Shown one piece after another: positions 12,001-22,344 of a stretch of 64,000 nt of DNA. The translations under genes and the position numbers were made by a program. Numbering within the stretch: position 1 is the first letter of the stretch; each line of letters opens with the position of its first letter. The notes below the pieces were generated by a model. It was not told where the DNA came from, searched no databases, and saw only the letters and a program-made list of their open reading frames with translations. Source of the DNA: Eutypa lata (taxonomy: Eukaryota; Ascomycota; Sordariomycetes; Xylariales; Diatrypaceae); assembly GCA_022661535.1 (NCBI GenBank), contig JAKULF010000006.1:2351001-2415000 (forward strand), written 5' to 3'.

Positions 12001-13464
12001 ACATGTACGTAGTAGGTTCACCTACTTACATACATACCTACATGTAACTAACTACATACACATAGAACTACGTACTTAATTAGAGTCATACAAGCAACGT
12101 TTCTTATCATAAGAGAACCTTAATATGTTCAATACCTACTACCTCTTTTACAACTCCAGTCTCTTTTTACCCACTTACTTATTTCCAAATTCTTCTAGCT
12201 TTTCCCTTGAGTAAGGTTAACTTTCAATGCTGCTGTTCCTAGACTCCTAAGATTATAGACCTATTGTCTAGGTATAACTGACTCTCAATTTCTTCACTCT
12301 TTCTCCTTTACTGTTAGGCTGCTTGCTTGCTTGATGGCCTGCCCTCGGAGATATAGCTAACTATACCTACACATCTTATTATCCTACTTGCCTACACAAT
12401 GTAAGGATAGTTAACTATAGGCAACAACTAACACAAAAGCCTTACCTTGTTATTATTACCACTTATTATTAAACACACCTATGGCTGTACTCAGCATTGA
12501 TCAAATAAGATTTTTTTTGCCTTCTTAATGTCAGGTACCACCAACCCTACCTTTTACAAAGCCGGGCAAGATCACTTATGTAAATACATACTTATTATAT
12601 ACATACCACATACTTACGTATTTCCCTTTATCCTATGTTACATGGATCTGTCAACCCGAACCGACACACGATCCATTCCTGATCCACATCCACAAGCACG
12701 TACATCGTGAGACAACAGATAATGTAGACAAGACGGCTCAAACGCAAGAATAGTGCTTGCGAGCCGTTGTCGTGCATATGTCAATGTTACCAGGCTTGCA
12801 GCGTCATTGCCAAAAGGGGAAGAGCACCTTTGACAAATTTCCTAACCTGTCGCATCCAATTACAAGGTTCAGGTATTATCCTTTCCGATCTTCACCGAGT
12901 TCCCTGAACCGCCTTGTGTTCTTAAATCTTTTTCCCCCCTAGTGCCTATGTATATTGTACCCCATTCAAAGTTTCGAGCCAACATCGAGACAGTCTTGCA
13001 CCATCTAACTAGCCAGGCAAGCCGTCTTTTCTCTATCCTAACGGCAACCCAGAAGCAACCCTCCCCCTCCCCTTATGTCGCAGGCCATAGATATCTCAGG
13101 TTCCTTACCTTGGCTCGTCTTATAGTTCCATACATGCTCACGTTACGTCTTGATAATTCATACGATGTCCCTATGGTGACCATTGTCATGTTGTTGAAAG
13201 ATCCGGGACTCTCAGTTCCACCAGAACTCCTGCTATGTTAATCACCCTGCTCCAGACAATTTTTGATACCACTATCTCCCATATTCCCATGCTTTCCTAG
13301 GTATATCCCATGCTGAAATATGGAGTTCCTCTCGGGAGCCAGCCGCTCGTCGTCATAATGCTAGGGTAACCGATAGCACAGATGCATATACATATTTCTT
13401 CAGCCTCTTTCATGGACTTCCCAGCAAACCCCTACCTTGAAGCACAGAGTCGACGACTAGGTAC
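9079..13464. other. Gene-free or gene-relic stretch
   Basis: No gene is supported. The segment 10400-11220 has ordinary GC content and carries a 132-codon minus-strand ORF and overlapping 108- and 119-codon plus-strand ORFs. None shows a known motif or a consistent splice structure, so it may be a decayed gene or a non-coding transcript region. From about 11,500 the DNA returns to ATAC/TACC repeat-rich sequence. The 12,100-13,460 part is pyrimidine-rich and may include the promoter of the small gene at 13,945. Confidence 0.5.
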
Positions 13465-13813
13465 ATGCCAAACCATCTGATCGTTTATTCTACTACATAC
13501 TTCCATTCCTTCGATTGTGTCATAAGGCATATCCGCCCCGTCTTTATAAACCGGCAGGCACTACAAACAACCTTTTCTTCCCGTTTCCATTCCACCTCTA
13601 ACAAACAGACACAAGAGCGCATTTCCCGGACCAAATTTCCGTACAACACAACAGTTCCTTTCCATCATATAAGGCCTGTAGTCTCGTTGCTTCTGGGGAA
13701 TTGTATCCAACTTCACGGATTCTCAGTTCTACACAACAGCCACTTGACCTTCTTCCATATCACCCATACCACACTACACCACATCATCCTCGCGTTCCCA
13801 CATCCCTTTCTAG

Positions 13814-13872
13814 GTAAGTAGTATCATATCACTCTCTATTCACTACATAGCTAACTTGCATCAAGTCTCTAG
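13814..13872 (+). other. Predicted 59-nt intron in the 5' leader of the small Cys-rich gene
   Basis: A strong donor GTAAGT (13814-13819), a GCTAAC branch-like motif near 13850 and an acceptor CTCTAG ending at 13872 define a typical filamentous-fungal intron. It lies in a pyrimidine-rich, ATG-poor leader 72 bases before the ATG at 13945. This supports a spliced mRNA leading to that ORF. Confidence 0.6.
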
Positions 13873-13944
13873 AAAAATCTCACTACAATCCTACATCTTT
13901 AGTGATTAGCAGATCTTCACGAGATCTTAGGCAACAGATACACC

Positions 13945-14109
13945 ATGGCTGTGGCTTCATCTTGTGCCCACTCATTCAAAATGATCAAGTCAGACAGCAC
14001 TTTGGTCCAGTGGACTTGCAACCTATGCCATTCGGGACCCCACTGGTGGATCTTCGAATGCAGATATTGCAAAATTCATACATGCCGGGCTTGTGTGAAC
14101 AATGTCTAG
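13945..14109 (+). CDS. Small 54-residue cysteine-rich, probably zinc-binding protein
   Basis: ATG 13945 to TAG 14109 encodes 54 residues. The peptide begins MAVASSCAHSFKMIKSDSTL. It then has three CxxC pairs: CNLC (25-28), CRYC (39-42) and CRAC (47-50, inside HTCRAC), with a Trp/Phe/Pro-rich segment SGPHWWIFE between the first two. The spacing suits two structural zinc sites or one treble-clef-like zinc ribbon. No signal peptide or membrane segment is visible, so it is probably intracellular. I believe similar short WTC-x2-C...HWWIFEC proteins occur widely in filamentous ascomycetes, but I cannot assign a function. The ATG has a good context (CACCATGG) and follows a convincing leader intron (13814-13872). 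A larger overlapping frame has no such features. A longer, spliced C-terminus is possible but not required. Confidence 0.72.
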   Translation: MAVASSCAHSFKMIKSDSTLVQWTCNLCHSGPHWWIFECRYCKIHTCRACVNNV

Positions 14110-16734
14110 CCGTGCCCGCTACTCGGGTCGGCTTTGTCTTGGGGGAGTGTGGGGGTCAAGAAGGCATGTCCGCATCTGGCCGCTCTTTCGAAGCCTCGTA
14201 CTTAATCCCCGCCAAGCCCTCGTCAACACAATTTCACAGTCTTCGGGTGTATTGCTAACCATTAAAGTAGTATGACTTCAGCACATTGCCATTCTCGATC
14301 TTCGTTCCGAATAAAATTCAGCAGAGAAGCGCCTGCCAAGCAAGGAACTGGCACCCCAGAAAGTACTTTAGCCCACGATCCAAAGAGAATGTTTCCCCAA
14401 AAGAGACATACGCAATCGTTTTCCCGGAAGAGATGCCAAGCTTACCCGTCCAATGTTCCCATTGGCTATGGCTCTCGTCAAATCACTTGTCACAGACCTG
14501 CCAGAAGGCGCCTATCAACGTTCTGGTGGTGCACACCTAGCCATTACACGACGGTTGACGAGCTACAGTATGACAATGCCTAGTTCTAGTATGGACAACC
14601 CTGCGACAATATCGACACCGCTAGAACCTCAGGTTGATTAACCCTCCTTTTGGAATGACTCGGTTTCTTTTTTTCCTATCTTTGTTTTGTTTTTCTGACT
14701 CCTCTAATCCCACGACCCCGGTTGTTCCTTCCCTACGTGTATTATTTCCCTTTATAGACGAACCCAACCGCTTCCCTCGCGGGTTCTACTAGTCTCACGG
14801 CTAGAGGAGTCCCGGTACACGCTGTTGAGTTGTCATCTCACGGCCTGTTCTCCCATTGTTGGTCTTGTTATGTGAGGAGTTTGTGGACTTGGCATTAGAT
14901 CGTGAGACACAATCTTGTCTTCGGAGTTGGCTGCCTTAAAAAAAATCCTCATAGACGGATATTCCACTTTGTTTTTCTACTTGGTCTCGGCGTATGCTGG
15001 AATAAACAGATTTGGCAAATCGGAAAAGCTACAGGATCTCCCCGGTTAGGACGGACAGGCGACTGTTTGTGGTTCTTGTTACGAAATTTCATTGGTCTTG
15101 ATGGGGCTCTCGAGCCATTATCTTCTTCATTTTCACCTTGCTCGGTGTTTGGAACAGGAAAAATACTCAAAATGGTTGTGTCATGGCAGGGGGTTGACGA
15201 ATCAGCTAGGTACATTAGGTTTCTTTTCATCAGATCTCAGATTTCATCTCGTTGGATCGACTGCTTGTTTGGCGCAAGAAAATGAGAAAAGTGTATACGT
15301 CGTAAGGGGGGAAACACACCTCACCGTGCGTCAAAAGCACGATATTAGCCTCTAACTTCGGTCCTATTGTTTGCTTTTTTTGTTGTTGTTTTTCCTCTTT
15401 CTTTTTTTATTTATTATGTGAACATTCCTAAAATCGAATCTTAAGATTTCAGGTTTCGGCGGCATAGACGTACGTACATGCAATGCAGGTGTGACACGTT
15501 TCCCAATCGCGATTGCGGTGTTTGACAAGTCAGGTGGGGTTCTCTTTTAGTATCGATGTTTCGCTGATGCCATATGTGTGTCGTCGAATGAGGCTACAAT
15601 CCCTATCTCACCCAACGACAGCCTTCCCCGGCGAGGGGGTTTCTTTTGGGCTGGGCCGTTAGGTAGGGCTTGCACGCCAACGCTGTGTAACGTCCGGTCC
15701 CAGTTTTTGTCTCTTGTCTCTTTTCTTTTTCTTGTTGTTATTTTCTTACTTACCCTATCTACGTATCTACCGCCACCAGCCGATGCGCGATGGTCCTGCA
15801 AGGTCCCGTCTTGCAATCCCGGGAAAATCCTAAAGGGACAGGAAGGGGGGAGGGGGCGAGAGGATAATAAGCCCATGCTTGCTGGCTGCGTGCCGTTTGA
15901 CACCGGCAGCCCAATGTCGGGGTTACACGACAGTATAGACAGGCAAGATAAACGAGACGGGCGGGGACAGTCAGTCACTCACTCACTCCAGTCCACCCCA
16001 GCCCACCCCAGCAGCCCTCCTCTGCCCTACATAGGTAGGCCCTACCTACATACCTAGGGGTGTGGCGTGGTGTATACGTAGGTATGTAAGTATATGCGAA
16101 GGAGTATGTAGGTAAGCTAATCAAGCGAAAATTATCGTCTCCCGACACGGTGCGACCGGATGAAAATGGTCCTCCTCCCCCTTCCTTCCTTCGCCCCCCT
16201 CTCCCGCCTTGGATTACTGGGGACCGACCGACTGGGCATTTCTTTCTGCCTCCCGTCATTCCAATGGGCCCGAGACAAGTGGACCGATCGGGTCGAAGCG
16301 AACATAGATCAGACGCTAGCCGATCGGGCCTCATCTCTAATGCGGGCTGGGCCATTTGCCTTTTTAGCGCGGTACCCGCGTCCGCGTCCGCTTAAGTGCG
16401 TATAAGTAAGTAAGTATATGAACTGTATTGTATGCATTATATCATTATATATATACTGTAGTTAGGTATAATATGTGTGTGTAACTAGGTGTAACTACAT
16501 ACCTACTTATCTACGCAACGTAAGCACGTGCGACCTAAGCTACATATTTCTTGTCTCCTTTGGTTCTTCCGATGCTTACGAATTTCCGGGTTTTTATTAT
16601 TTTTATTTTTTTGTTGGGGATTAAGTCGGTTTTCCACTGTCTGTCCTGATTGTGTATGCGCGTACTTGTGTAATGTAATATGTAGTAGTTTCTGTATGTA
16701 TGTGCGCTTATCGTACGTACGTACATACCTATGG
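14110..16734. other. Intergenic region between convergent small Cys-rich gene and MOSC gene
   Basis: The first 500-700 bases are probably 3' UTR of the small gene; ORFs of 60-103 codons here (14272-14641) overlap in several frames and look non-coding. The 14,640-16,730 part has pyrimidine-rich tracts and TAGG/ACAT repeats, and several overlapping ORFs of 87-159 codons on both strands (14902-16405) without motifs. Nothing else is supported. Confidence 0.5.
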
Positions 16735-18290
16735 TCAGGAGGTCTTAGGCCAGCTCCAGACATCCCGGTCGCCAATCCGCCTCGTCACGCTCACCTCATC
16801 CCCGACGGCAATGTCTGCCACTGTTACTGCTGCTGCTGCTGCTGCCACGACATCTCCCCTTTCCCCTTCTCCTTGTCCGAGCTGCGCGCCCGCAGTAGCA
16901 CCCGCAGCAGCAGCAGCAGGCGTCATTAACAGGAACGCGTAACGGCCGAAGATCGGCGACCACTTGTTCCCACTGTCGACCCTCCGATCTCTCATCAGCT
17001 TCTTGAGTACCGAGCCCCTCTGGCCCTCGGCAGGCCGCCCCGTTTCATAATCGATGTTGATCGAGATGCAGCGCGCGCAGTTGGCGGTCAGCGCGAGGCG
17101 AGTCTCCCTGCCACCACCACCACCGCCGCCGCCCACGAGCAGCTCGGCCCAGTAATCCTCCTCCCACGCCTGGAGCGGTGTGCCATCACGACTACTATCG
17201 ATTGCATCATCTCCGTCATTGTCATCGTCAACCACAATGTTGGGCCTGAAGTTAATCATGTTCACGTCTTCGCCCTGCGGCAGCCGCCCGCTGACGTCAC
17301 GCAGCGAGGCCCGCGACGTCACCAGGAAAGGCGCCGCCTCGTTGAACTGCCGTGCATATCATATTAACATGTTGTCTTGAAATGTGATACCTTTTTTTTT
17401 TGTTTCCTAGAAACTTCTGGTACGAGGGTATTTATTGATAAATCATGAGATAAGGGAGGGACCAAGCGGCGTTCCTAGTCTAGACAATGACGCCGAAGGC
17501 ACAGGGGCGAGATGGTTGTGTTCACAGTACATACGGTCAGGAAGTCCCTGTCCTCCCGCTCCTGCTCCTGCTCTTGTTTCACAGCACCGCTGCCGGTAAC
17601 ATACGAGGCGAGCGATGACAGCCAGCCCTGTTTCGTCGTGACGGCATCACCGTTGCCGTTTGCGGGAACGTTATTCGGCGAGTGCGCGAGCACCTTGCGC
17701 TGGCTGTCGCCGATGTACACCAGCATGACGCGATACCCAAAGCACGCCGAGAACCACGAGTCGTAGGGCCCCTCACTCATGCGGTACGCGGTCGCGACGC
17801 TGCCGAACAGTCTCACCTCGACGGTCTCGCGGCCGTCGGTGCCGGGGTTCAGGGGCACACGCAGTTTTGCTGCCTTCTCTCCTTCTTTTTCTTCTCCCTT
17901 TAGAGCCCCACGGTACGTGACAACGATGTCATCGCCGTCGATCTCCTGGTTGAACAGCGTGCACTCTGGGAAATACGCCACTTGGATGTTGGTGTAGCGC
18001 CCCGCGTCGCCGTCGTCCACCCGCAGCAGCATGAACCGCCGGTCGTGCTCGGGCCCCTCGGGCCGTAGCCGCGTCCGCGGTACGGAGAGCGGCTGGAGCG
18101 ACTTTATGGGGTAGATGTAGAGCTGCGATGAGGAGTTAATTGGGTATCTAATATGTATATATATATATATGTAGGTGAGTAGGTAGGTAGGTACGTGAGG
18201 TCAACGTGAATGAGCGAGCGATTTTATCCACTTGGCTACGTAGTTAGGTTCAATTGATAGGCGTGCTTTGCTTACTTCCGTGATCTTCAT
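16735..18290 (-). CDS. MOSC domain protein (mARC/YcbX-like molybdenum-cofactor protein)
   Basis: Three minus-strand exons are supported: 18290-18276, 18122-17535 and 17346-16735. The first codes only for MKITE. All junctions are GT-AG in phase 0 and give 404 residues. The N-terminal MOSC_N beta-barrel is seen as LYIYPIKSL and GPEHDRRFMLL (about residues 6-45). The MOSC core has DSWFSACFGY, INFRPNIVV, and the Cys-containing block ANCARC followed by YETGRP. In mARC and Moco-sulfurase relatives a conserved Cys in this block ligates molybdenum. These proteins bind Moco and reduce N-hydroxylated compounds or transfer sulfur; the substrate here is unknown. Unlike metazoan mARC there is no N-terminal membrane or mitochondrial segment. 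Low-complexity inserts include an eight-glycine run before the Cys block and an Ala run near the C-terminus. The second intron is unusually long (188 nt) and holds a T-run; the tiny first exon is confirmed by the family's MKI-x-LYIYPIKS start. Confidence 0.88.
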
Positions 18291-19750
18291 TGTGATAGTT
18301 ACAGTGCCCTCCTATATAGCATATGATAGTTGGTTATACGATGACCAGAATGTTAAAATGGTAGGTGCTCCTAAATACAATTGTTATATTATCTTCAAAT
18401 ACTAGGTACCTGGTTCCAATTCGAGGGTCTACTACATTGTATAGGTAAGAAGAGTAGGATGGCGTAGTGCGTGCAGTCATAACTTTAGATAAGTCGGATA
18501 GCTTGGCGGTGTTGATCGGTTCTTCCCCGCCATTCTTGCTGCTGCCTAAGTAAATACAAATACCCAATCATTGATTAGGTCCTTAAGTAAGTATGCAATC
18601 TCACGTGGGTCGTTGCAGGATTCGAACCTGGGCTGTATATCGTGCACCGAACATCATCATCATCATCGTCATTACTATTCTCGAAGCTGCTATTGGCCAA
18701 TGCCTCGAATATTTCATGATATATATGGAGAGAGGCATACATACTTATCAATTATCATCACTCTCGCCCACCATACGAGTTTGACGTCGATTGAAGAATT
18801 CTCTACGTAATAACCCATTAAAGGGGCACTTGGATGTTTACTTATACAATCCTCCTCTTATCCTTAACACAGCGATATTGACCAGATCATGCTTTCAAGG
18901 ACAACCTTTCATGCTATCTTCATTCGTTCTATTAGCCTTCCTTCGATATCAATTAGCCAAGGAGACATTCTATGACCCTCGAATTAGTGGACTCATGGTT
19001 CTTTTCTGACAAGTCTCATCCCACCCGGGACGCCTAGTATGATCTTACAAATCACGAAGTAGCGAATTATTGTCGTTGCTTCTATAGAAAGACCATGGGA
19101 AACATACTTAGGCTAGTCTCTTCTGGCTAACCCTGGTGCTCGACAAAGACAATCAATGGGAGGGATCAGGAAATACACACAAAGGTTCCTTCATTAGCTT
19201 GATAATTTCACCCATTTAGTTTCTTTCTCATGAGGTCCATTAAGTAATTAGGTTAAGGGAATGCTTGATATGTCCATAACTATATAGTAAGCTCCTAGTT
19301 AAGGCCCTATGCCGACTTCCGGACCAACACCGTTGGCGACTTCTGACTCTGAATGCAATTCGACTGCGGGTCATCGGAATGACCGATAGTTCGTCATTGT
19401 ACAGATGAGAAGATATTAGGTTGTAGCCTCGTAGCTAACCAAAGGGGGAAGGCTTTAGACATCTAGATGGTGAGCTGTCCTAATTGGACAACAGTCGGTC
19501 ACGTTACAGTAGGCTGACGTACTTTAAGCTTAATATAACTACACTCAACACTCATGTCACCATAGAAACTATCCATTGGCTATTCAAATCGCTTTCATTT
19601 GCCTGAACACGGCAAGAATGTGATTTAGGGTCTGGCGTGGATTAATTAGGCGTGGGTATGATCGAAAACAAGCACAACCACGAGAGGTTATTCTTTTCCT
19701 ACATAAGTAGCTATATCGATGCCGATCGCGGTAGAAACTTCTAAGGGCGG
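18291..19750. other. Intergenic region upstream of MOSC gene
   Basis: No coding gene. It contains the MOSC promoter (first few hundred bases), a tRNA 3'-half-like fragment at 18604-18640, a short CAT/CATCAT run near 18650, and otherwise AT-rich unique sequence. Both neighbouring genes (MOSC and PL4) are on the minus strand. Confidence 0.5.
18604..18640 (-). pseudogene. tRNA 3'-half-like fragment (T-arm plus acceptor strand)
   Basis: On the minus strand the sequence reads CCAGGTTCGAATCCTGC followed by AACGACCC. That gives a T-arm with a 7-base TTCGAAT loop and four of five stem pairs, then an acceptor-like 7-mer. This closely resembles the 3' end of a eukaryotic tRNA, perhaps of a long-variable-arm type. 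No matching 5' acceptor strand (GGTCGTT-like), D-arm or anticodon arm is visible in the following 100 bases, so it cannot be an intact tRNA. It may be a truncated tRNA copy or a chance match. Confidence 0.4.
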
Positions 19751-22344
19751 CTATTTGACCTCTAGTCTCAGCGCATCGTATTGGACATACACCGAGGCCG
19801 GCAAAACTGCACTCTCATAGTCGGTCGCGTTGAACGGCAGGCTCAGGATAATCTCGTTCTCTCCCTCCCTGAGCACAGCAGGGTCGAAAACGAACTTGTT
19901 GGCAATGTTGTAGCAAATGACGGCAGACCTCACCGCGCACGAGCTGCTATGATGCCATCTGTAGGGGGCTGTCAGCCTTTGTATGCTGGATGCACTTAAC
20001 TATGTGTATAGGTGCGGATAAGGTACTTACGGGATCACCCATGGCTCGAGATCCTTCCCGTTCACGTTAACCGTGTATTCCAAGTTCGCGTGCGGCTCAG
20101 AGGCGTTGAAGACGTCCGTGTTCCCGGCAGCTGTCTTGGCACCCGCGAGTTGGACGGTGAAGGTGGCTTGTTCCTTCTGCTCGAACTGCCGCGCCTCCAG
20201 GTCGAAGAGGACGGTCCAGTTGTTGACGTTGCCGTTGCCGTAGTATGGGTCTTCACGGACGGAGTTCGCGTAGCCCCCGAACACGCTCCAGTGCACATAG
20301 TTCAAGTCTTGTCCCACGTCACTCTCACCAACCTTGAACGACACGCCATCTGGGAAGTCGTCGACGAAATCGTAGGCCGCCCAATAGATCCGGTACTGCT
20401 CAGGGTGAAGCGGATGGGTAGCATCTCGCTCGTAACCGTGCTTGTACTCGCCGCTGCTCTTGTCGGGCGTACCGATGCGGAATATCTCTTCGCCTTCGCT
20501 CTCTTCTGCCCACTCGATTTGCGTCGTCTGCTCTTCGCCCGCAGCCACCTCGATGCCATCTTGGACGTACTGCCCGAAGACGTTATCCGCGTAGACGGTA
20601 AGCCGGTACGTGCCAGCCTTCACCCTCGGTATGGCCGCAGTCCCACCGCCGCCGTCGATCTCGGCCCAGTACTGGTAGGCGTCCGTGTCGAAGACGTTGT
20701 CCTGGAAGTCCACCCCGTCCTGGGTTAGCACGGCGATCGCATTCTCGGCCCCGCCCGGCAGCTCGACGATGCGCAGGTTCCAGGCGCCGCGGGCAGACGT
20801 GGGCACGTAGTTGGGAACGTGCTCGGCGATCGCGTCGTAGAAGTCCGCGTTCCATTCAGGATCGGCGTATTGCGCCGCGTCAGCCTGAAGCGTGAGCAAG
20901 TCCGTGCCAGCCGGGAAATGGTTGAAGTGGAAGTATCGCTATAGTTAGGGGTCAGTCAAATCATTCAGTCAAGCAGTCAGGCGATGTGAATGACGAAGGC
21001 CCCGCAGGATCGGCGCGACTCACCGGACCAAAGGTGCGGTCAAACCCGTTGGTGATGTTCGGCTATCCGGGTATGTATGTTAGCAAAGAAATTATCTCCA
21101 ATGTCTCTAAAGGCCAACTTACTGTCTGATCGCCGTGGTGGTTGGAGACTGCATAAAAGTTAGGAGGATGACATGAAATATTAACATGGGAGGAAGATCA
21201 CGGACCCATGTAATCGTACACAATCCCATCCACGACCAAGTCTGAATGTAAGGGGCCGCCGAAATACGTCTCGCGTGTGTTCATGACCATCCACATCCCA
21301 AATGTGGAGTTATCCGATATTTGGGAACCATCGGCATACCTGGTGATCTAAGTGAGCAGGCATACATGCGGCCCCGACCAATGGGAACTCACATGCCGTG
21401 GGCAGTATGCTTTCTCCAAGTATCCTGGAATGTGTATTTCGTGAAATAATCGGCTTCTTGCTGCACATCTTGTATATGTCAACATGTCATACCATAAAAC
21501 ATCAATTGAATAATATCATTATGTGTATAGAATATGGCGGATGACAGTAGTCAGGCTACGCAATAGAAATATTAGGTACGTACTACGAAGACGTTAGCTA
21601 GAGATACCATAAATCGGGTACTGTTATATTGGAATGTAGCCGCAGGATGTTGCTTTACCTACCAAGGGTCTTCGGGAGTATTTCCCAGGTACCACGTGGC
21701 GTCCTGAACTACAACTTCGCTTGCCACGGCTTCATCTCCAGGCAAGGGTGCATATTGTACGTCATTCGTCAGAAGGTGTGTCCAGATATCGGAGTTGGGC
21801 CGCAGCAGCGTGCGGAATTCCTGCAAGTTGCGCAAGAATGGTTGGTCCTCGTTGTGGTACGCCAGCCGCGAAAACGTATGCAAGCCAGTCTCGCCGTCTC
21901 TAAGGAACCAGTACTGCTCAAGCACCTGTCCCGTAGAGGTGTACGTATCTGACATCTTAACTCCCCCATAGCTGGTATTCGTAGAGTCGATCCCGGAATA
22001 GAGCTCATACGTTGGCTGCGTCTTTCCTGGAGTCCAGAACCCCGATGGTATGCTCCTATGAGTTAGTGACTATACTCTGTTATTCCTCGTGGTTTAATGT
22101 TATGTATTCACCAGTAGCAGTCCAGGTAGAAAGCACCTGTTGATCCTGATCGGGCACCGAGCAGATTCTGCTCGTCCAGCTCCAACGTGATCATGGCACC
22201 TGAGGCCTTCTCCACACTTGTATTGAGACGATCATTGCTGATGACGAGGTGGGTTGCATTCTCCGTTGCAACCAACTTAGCACACCCGCCACCAACAAGA
22301 CTAACAAGCACAAAAGATGTCGTAATAGAAGCTGAGAGCAACAT
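19751..22344 (-). CDS. Secreted rhamnogalacturonan lyase, polysaccharide lyase family 4
   Basis: PL4 enzymes cleave the rhamnose-galacturonate backbone of pectin RG-I by beta-elimination outside the cell. Predicted minus-strand exons are 22344-22112, 22055-21663, 21468-21393, 21339-21206, 21148-21123, 21062-21024, 20938-20031 and 19958-19751, about 670 residues. A hydrophobic signal peptide (MLLSASITTSFVLVSLVGG) is followed by the N-terminal PL4 sandwich (FYLDCYWSIPSGFWTPGKTQ, LEQYWFLRDGETGLHTFSR). Exon 3 has QEADYFTKYTFQDTW. Exons 4-7 hold GMWMVMNTRETYFGGP, VSNHHGDQTPNIT, YFHFNHFP, the fibronectin III-like part (AGTYRLTVYADNVFG) and the C-terminal CBM-like part. Exons 3 to 8 keep frame at every junction. 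The exception is exon 2 to exon 3: donor GTAGGT at 21662 with the nearest AG acceptor (21470-21469) creates a TGA, and no other canonical pair restores the family sequence. The gene may be a recent pseudogene or use an unusual splice site. Confidence 0.82.

Noticed and set aside
14902..16405. Several 87-159-codon frames on both strands
   Set aside because: They overlap one another in many frames, lack motifs and contain homopolymer-derived residues.
20012..20728. 238-codon plus-strand frame opposite the PL4 gene
   Set aside because: Shadow of PL4 exon 7, which has correct splice junctions and family homology.
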